Assembly (NCBI RefSeq): GCF_000829055.1
Contig: NZ_AP012544.1
Location: 2,860,930-2,924,929 of the forward strand
Origin: Lacticaseibacillus casei DSM 20011 = JCM 1134 = ATCC 393
GTDB lineage: Bacteria > Bacillota > Bacilli > Lactobacillales > Lactobacillaceae
Direction: 5' to 3'
Length of the DNA stretch: 64,000 nucleotides
Position numbers and translations under genes: made by a program. The notes beneath the pieces were generated by a model. The model was not told the origin of the DNA. It searched no databases and saw nothing but the letters and a program-made list of their open reading frames with translations. Positions 61,382 to 64,000 of the stretch are shown here, piece after piece. How positions within the stretch are numbered: the stretch's first letter is position 1; each line of letters begins with the position of its first letter.

Positions 61382-61522
61382 TTAGGCGGATAATACTTTA
61401 CGTCCTTTAGCGCGACGGCGTGCTAAAACTTTGCGGCCGTTCTTTGTGCTCATTCGCTTCATGAAACCATGAACACGTTCGCGGTGACGTTTCTTTGGTT
61501 GGAAAGTACGTTTGGTTGTCAT
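61382..61522 (-). CDS. rpmH: 50S ribosomal protein L34
   Basis: A 46-residue, extremely basic protein: [19 protein letters not shown] at the start and [17 protein letters not shown] at the end match L34. AGGAGGTGTCGTCA before the ATG is an ideal ribosome site. It is the first gene left of oriC, transcribed away from it, with rnpA, yidC and jag following. It seals the identification of this end as the chromosome origin region. Confidence 0.97.
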   Translation of the reverse strand: MTTKRTFQPKKRHRERVHGFMKRMSTKNGRKVLARRRAKGRKVLSA

Positions 61523-61689
61523 TGACGACACCTCCTATAAAACCCGATTTATCTTTTTAAGATGACTTGCATTATCAGACATCATCCGAGTTTACACGAG
61601 GACGCAAGCTGCGTCAAGGTTTTTTCGCTGACATGGTGGATCTTTTTTGGGCTTTTTGCTGATCTGACAGTTACGCACTGTTGCTGGTC

Positions 61690-61990
61690 GGCCTGTGGAT
61701 AACTTGTGTATCGCAAAAATCGGTTTTAATTGTTATGCACAAATGGCGCACAGCTAATTCGCAGAATCACATGGGTGTTGATATAGTTATCCACAGGCTG
61801 TCAGAATCCTGTTCATATCTTGTGAAACACTTACTGCTACAAGGTTTAGGTTCCACAGACAACATGTGCATAACTGCATTTTTCTCGTTAATTCGGTGCG
61901 GGTGTCTTCAGGGCTGGGGATAATTTGTTCGCACCTTGTTTATTTCGCGAATTTTTGTTTGTGGAAAACTGTGGTTTCTGTGGAAAACTC
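61690..61990. other. Chromosomal replication origin oriC (DnaA-box cluster)
   Basis: DnaA boxes: TGTGGATAA at 61694, TTATGCACA at 61733, TTATCCACA (perfect) at 61787, TGTGCATAA at 61865, TGGGGATAA at 61915, TGTGGAAAA at 61960 and 61979. They lie in both orientations in an AT-rich stretch directly after rpmH, where oriC is expected. DnaA binds these to open DNA; the unwinding element may lie at 61995-62200. Confidence 0.85.
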
Positions 61991-62340
61991 AGTGCCGCAA
62001 TGCTAAACTTATTTTTGCAGAACATTTTTCGACCTAATCAAAACCAGCCATTATATTCACTCGTTAGCCGAACTTAATCCTGTCTATCTTGATCGGCCTG
62101 TGTTTAAGTCGGCAATTTTAGGTTAAACCACATTTAGCGTTTGCTGATCCACCTGTTGACAACTATAGAGGTTGCCGTGGTTTTTTTATGCGCTGATGTG
62201 ATGTTCGCGTATCATCACATGTTGGTCATCGGCGGCTTTTTTGGATGCTGATGACAACCGCTATTTAGAGACTTGTGGTCTGAAGTCAAGGGAGTGATTC
62301 AAATTATCTAGACTTGTTTCATTTTTCAGAGGGTATACTT
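61991..62340. other. AT-rich stretch right of oriC boxes, no gene
   Basis: No frame is supported. It contains AT-rich parts and T-runs (for example around 62180) and probably the original upstream region of dnaA, now displaced by the IS110 insertion. Confidence 0.5.
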
Positions 62341-62406
62341 CCCCCAGCCCAGGGATTTAGTAATTTCTCTAGGTGAATCTAAAGCCCTAACTTGACGCTT
62401 GGCGCG

Positions 62407-63639
62407 CTAGACCGCTTTGGCTGGTTTATACAACTCGTGGTTTTTAAGTAATGCATAGATCACGCGTACCAGCTTTCTTGCAGTCATGACACAAGCACGT
62501 CGGTGTTGATATTTTGGCACCTCCCGGTATTTCTTGTCGTAAAATCTGGCAAATGTGGGATCATGCGCTCTTACCGAGTTGGCAGCTTCAATTAGGTAAT
62601 AGCGTAAGTACTGATCGCCGTTATGCGTGCGCGGCGTTAGTTGCCGCTCACCGTTTCCGGATTGACTTCTGCGCCAAACCAGTCCGGCATAGCTTGCCAA
62701 ACTAGCTTCACTCGGAAACCGTTCAATCTGACCAATTTCAGCCAGTAGTCCAGCCGAGTAGACTGGGCCAACGCCTGGAATACTTTGCGTTGACTGTGAG
62801 CCATCAATGACGGCACACAGGTCGGTGATGCTCTTGTCTAGGGCTTTTAGTTGCTTTTGTAACATCCGGATCTGGTTGATGTAAATCGCCATGACCTGGT
62901 CAACAGAATCGGCAACCGTCTTGCTCAAGCGATAAGAGCTACGGATGGCTTTTTGTAAGGCCTTAGCGATCGCCTCTGGGTCACCAAAGCGACCGTGGGA
63001 CAATTGGTTAAGATCTTGAGTAAGCGTCTGTAAGGGCATCTGAGCGATTTCGTCCAGTGTGTACTTTTCACCGCTAAGCACCGTCATCATCGTGTTTCCG
63101 AACACAGAAGTCGGTAGCTCAGCTTCCAGTGTGTTCAATCGGAAGTACAGATTGTTGAGGAAGTGGTTTTTGCCATCTGTAATTTGTTTGACGACGTGAT
63201 ACCGTTCGCGGGTGAGCCGCTGTAAGGCAATGTGTTTCTCGTCGCGGGTCACTGGCACTTGATACCGGCCAATGCGCAGAAAGTCTGCGATGTGGAAGGC
63301 ATCAATGGTATCAGTCTTGTCGTCATCGAACAATTGGCTGTAACGATGAGTCATCTTGGGGTTCAACGTGACGACAGTGGCATCCAACGCACTGAGCGCT
63401 GAGCTTTGTTCAAAGTAAAGTGTGGGGTGGATGTTGTACACCGAGGTGGCTTCCATGCCAATCACGATCTTTAGTGAATCATCTTGGCGTTTAGCCCATT
63501 CCAGGATTAATTTCTCAATTTGGCCGGCCCCGTCAGGGGTATTCGTGGTCTTGTCCTGGAAAATAACCTTCTTGGCAGAATCCAAGCCACAGTAATCAAG
63601 CTTTGCTTTTGAAACATCAATACCAACATTCAAGTTCAT
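62407..63639 (-). CDS. IS110-family transposase (RuvC-like DEDD recombinase)
   Basis: The 410-residue protein has the N-terminal DEDD RuvC-like domain: VGIDVSKAKLDYCGLD (Asp), VIGMEATSVYNIH (Glu), DDDKTDTIDAFHIADFLR (Asp residues), and the C-terminal Transposase_20 domain with SIPGVGPVYSAGLLAEIG and SLASYAGLVWRRSQSGNGER, which holds the serine used in strand exchange. AGAAAGGAGGTCC precedes the ATG. In the IS110 group the enzyme is guided by an RNA coded in the non-coding end. The gene is intact. Confidence 0.93.
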   Translation of the reverse strand: MNLNVGIDVSKAKLDYCGLDSAKKVIFQDKTTNTPDGAGQIEKLILEWAKRQDDSLKIVIGMEATSVYNIHPTLYFEQSSALSALDATVVTLNPKMTHRYSQLFDDDKTDTIDAFHIADFLRIGRYQVPVTRDEKHIALQRLTRERYHVVKQITDGKNHFLNNLYFRLNTLEAELPTSVFGNTMMTVLSGEKYTLDEIAQMPLQTLTQDLNQLSHGRFGDPEAIAKALQKAIRSSYRLSKTVADSVDQVMAIYINQIRMLQKQLKALDKSITDLCAVIDGSQSTQSIPGVGPVYSAGLLAEIGQIERFPSEASLASYAGLVWRRSQSGNGERQLTPRTHNGDQYLRYYLIEAANSVRAHDPTFARFYDKKYREVPKYQHRRACVMTARKLVRVIYALLKNHELYKPAKAV

Positions 63640-63659
63640 CGAATTGGACCTCCTTTCTG

Positions 63660-63960
63660 TTCTGATTTATGGATAGGCTTGGGCGCTGCGCGATATTCCC
63701 TAATTATGAACCTACAGTACTTCCTCGCAGTATGAGCAGTCTGTCTGAGGATCAGTAGCTGCTCGGTGAAACGCGAGTCACCGAACTGATCTCCAGCCCC
63801 CGCAGCTTGTGGTTTGTGCTTGTTCGATTCATCTGGGCGGCAGTCTCGGGGTGAAGTCTAGCAATAGCTAGCAACAGGAGGGAAAAGCCTATACCAGTTG
63901 GACCCAAATCCAATGAACAACTAGAGAATATCACGCAACATCCAAGTACGGAGCTATCCA
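63660..63960 (-). ncRNA. Candidate bridge RNA of the IS110 element
   Basis: The 5' non-coding end holds a strong hairpin at 63745-63796: CTGAGGATCAGT with ACTGATCTCCAG (10 of 12 pairs) outside and TCGGTGA/TCACCGA inside around AACGCGAG. IS110-group elements carry their bridge RNA at this end. Exact ends, loops and guide bases cannot be set without other copies. Confidence 0.5.
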
Positions 63961-63986
63961 AGAACTTGGTTGTAATTTAAATATAC

Positions 63987-64000
63987 GAGGAGGGGCGCTT
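63987..64000 (+). promoter_or_regulatory. Probable ribosome site of dnaA (start just outside the window)
   Basis: GAGGAGG at 63987-63993 followed by GGCGCTT would place a start codon at 64001. dnaA is expected here by synteny, on the plus strand opposite rpmH. The gene itself is not visible. Confidence 0.55.

Larger units (their letters stand above)
62340..63960 (-). mobile_element. IS110-family insertion sequence (ends approximate)
   Basis: One transposase gene with a short 3' flank (about 60-100 bases) and a long 5' non-coding flank (about 320 bases). IS110 elements lack terminal inverted repeats and target duplications, so exact ends cannot be read. It lies between oriC and the presumed dnaA start. 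Confidence 0.75.

Noticed and set aside
1..64000. CRISPR arrays or cas genes
   Set aside because: No regularly spaced direct repeats of CRISPR length and no Cas protein in any frame. The short phased repeats near 23.4 kb are too close together.

Overview
The window reads as a chromosome segment of a lactic acid bacterium of the Lacticaseibacillus (L. casei / paracasei / rhamnosus) type. The grounds are moderate GC, strong AGGAGG ribosome sites, a mannitol PTS operon with PRD regulator, a T-box leader, and the order rpmH-rnpA-yidC-jag-mnmE-mnmG beside a DnaA-box cluster. The last bases look like the ribosome site of dnaA, so the window probably ends where the conventional chromosome numbering begins. 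The species is inferred from gene content and proteins, not from a search.

Layout. 1-4482: the edge of a conjugative-type element, all on the minus strand (pilin-like protein, TPR/EssB-like membrane protein, many small proteins), cut by an IS. 4483-9520: a nest of insertion sequences (IS30-A, IS30-B, an IS3 element, an IS30 remnant) surrounding part of a broken histidine kinase. 9549-16146: a TerC protein, an ISL3 element, a secreted GH15-like glycosidase with a repeat-built helical insertion, and a second, inverted IS30-A. 16345-18063: a membrane protein and a LytTR response regulator whose partner kinase has been severed; the other kinase piece lies 11 kb away on the opposite strand. 18355-21034: an oxidoreductase and two unfamiliar genes. 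21265-23919: a decayed prophage next to tRNA-Lys, with two sets of short phased repeats. 24690-29948: a GntR-controlled galactitol-type PTS, aldolase and sugar kinase operon. 30488-33606: a divergent ribose-phosphate pyrophosphokinase and two alpha/beta hydrolases. 33727-39246: the mannitol operon mtlA-mtlR-mtlF-mtlD with a cre site. 39631-44007: nagB, a HAD phosphatase, small genes, and an XRE-ImmA regulator-protease split by a frameshift. 44370-48117: IS30-B again, a beheaded MacB-type ABC transporter, and an IS5 element. 48553-51805: a methionine T-box operon (MetQ-like lipoprotein, omega-amidase, broken aminotransferase). 52027-55204: an iron-type alcohol dehydrogenase, a two-part ThrE exporter, small membrane proteins. 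55436-61522: the conserved origin-side cluster. 61690-61990: oriC boxes. About 62340-63960: an IS110 element with a long structured 5' non-coding end, lying between oriC and dnaA.

How the parts work together. Carbohydrate entry and its control dominate: mannitol, a galactitol/tagatose-like sugar and amino sugars, with one perfect cre and several repressor palindromes. Insertion sequences are the main shaping force. Seven recognisable intact or near-intact copies plus a remnant have truncated a kinase, an ABC ATPase and a conjugation gene, and one sits between the replication origin and dnaA. Several other genes (XRE-ImmA, aminotransferase, a small prophage-adjacent gene) carry single-base frameshifts; these may be real decay or sequencing error.
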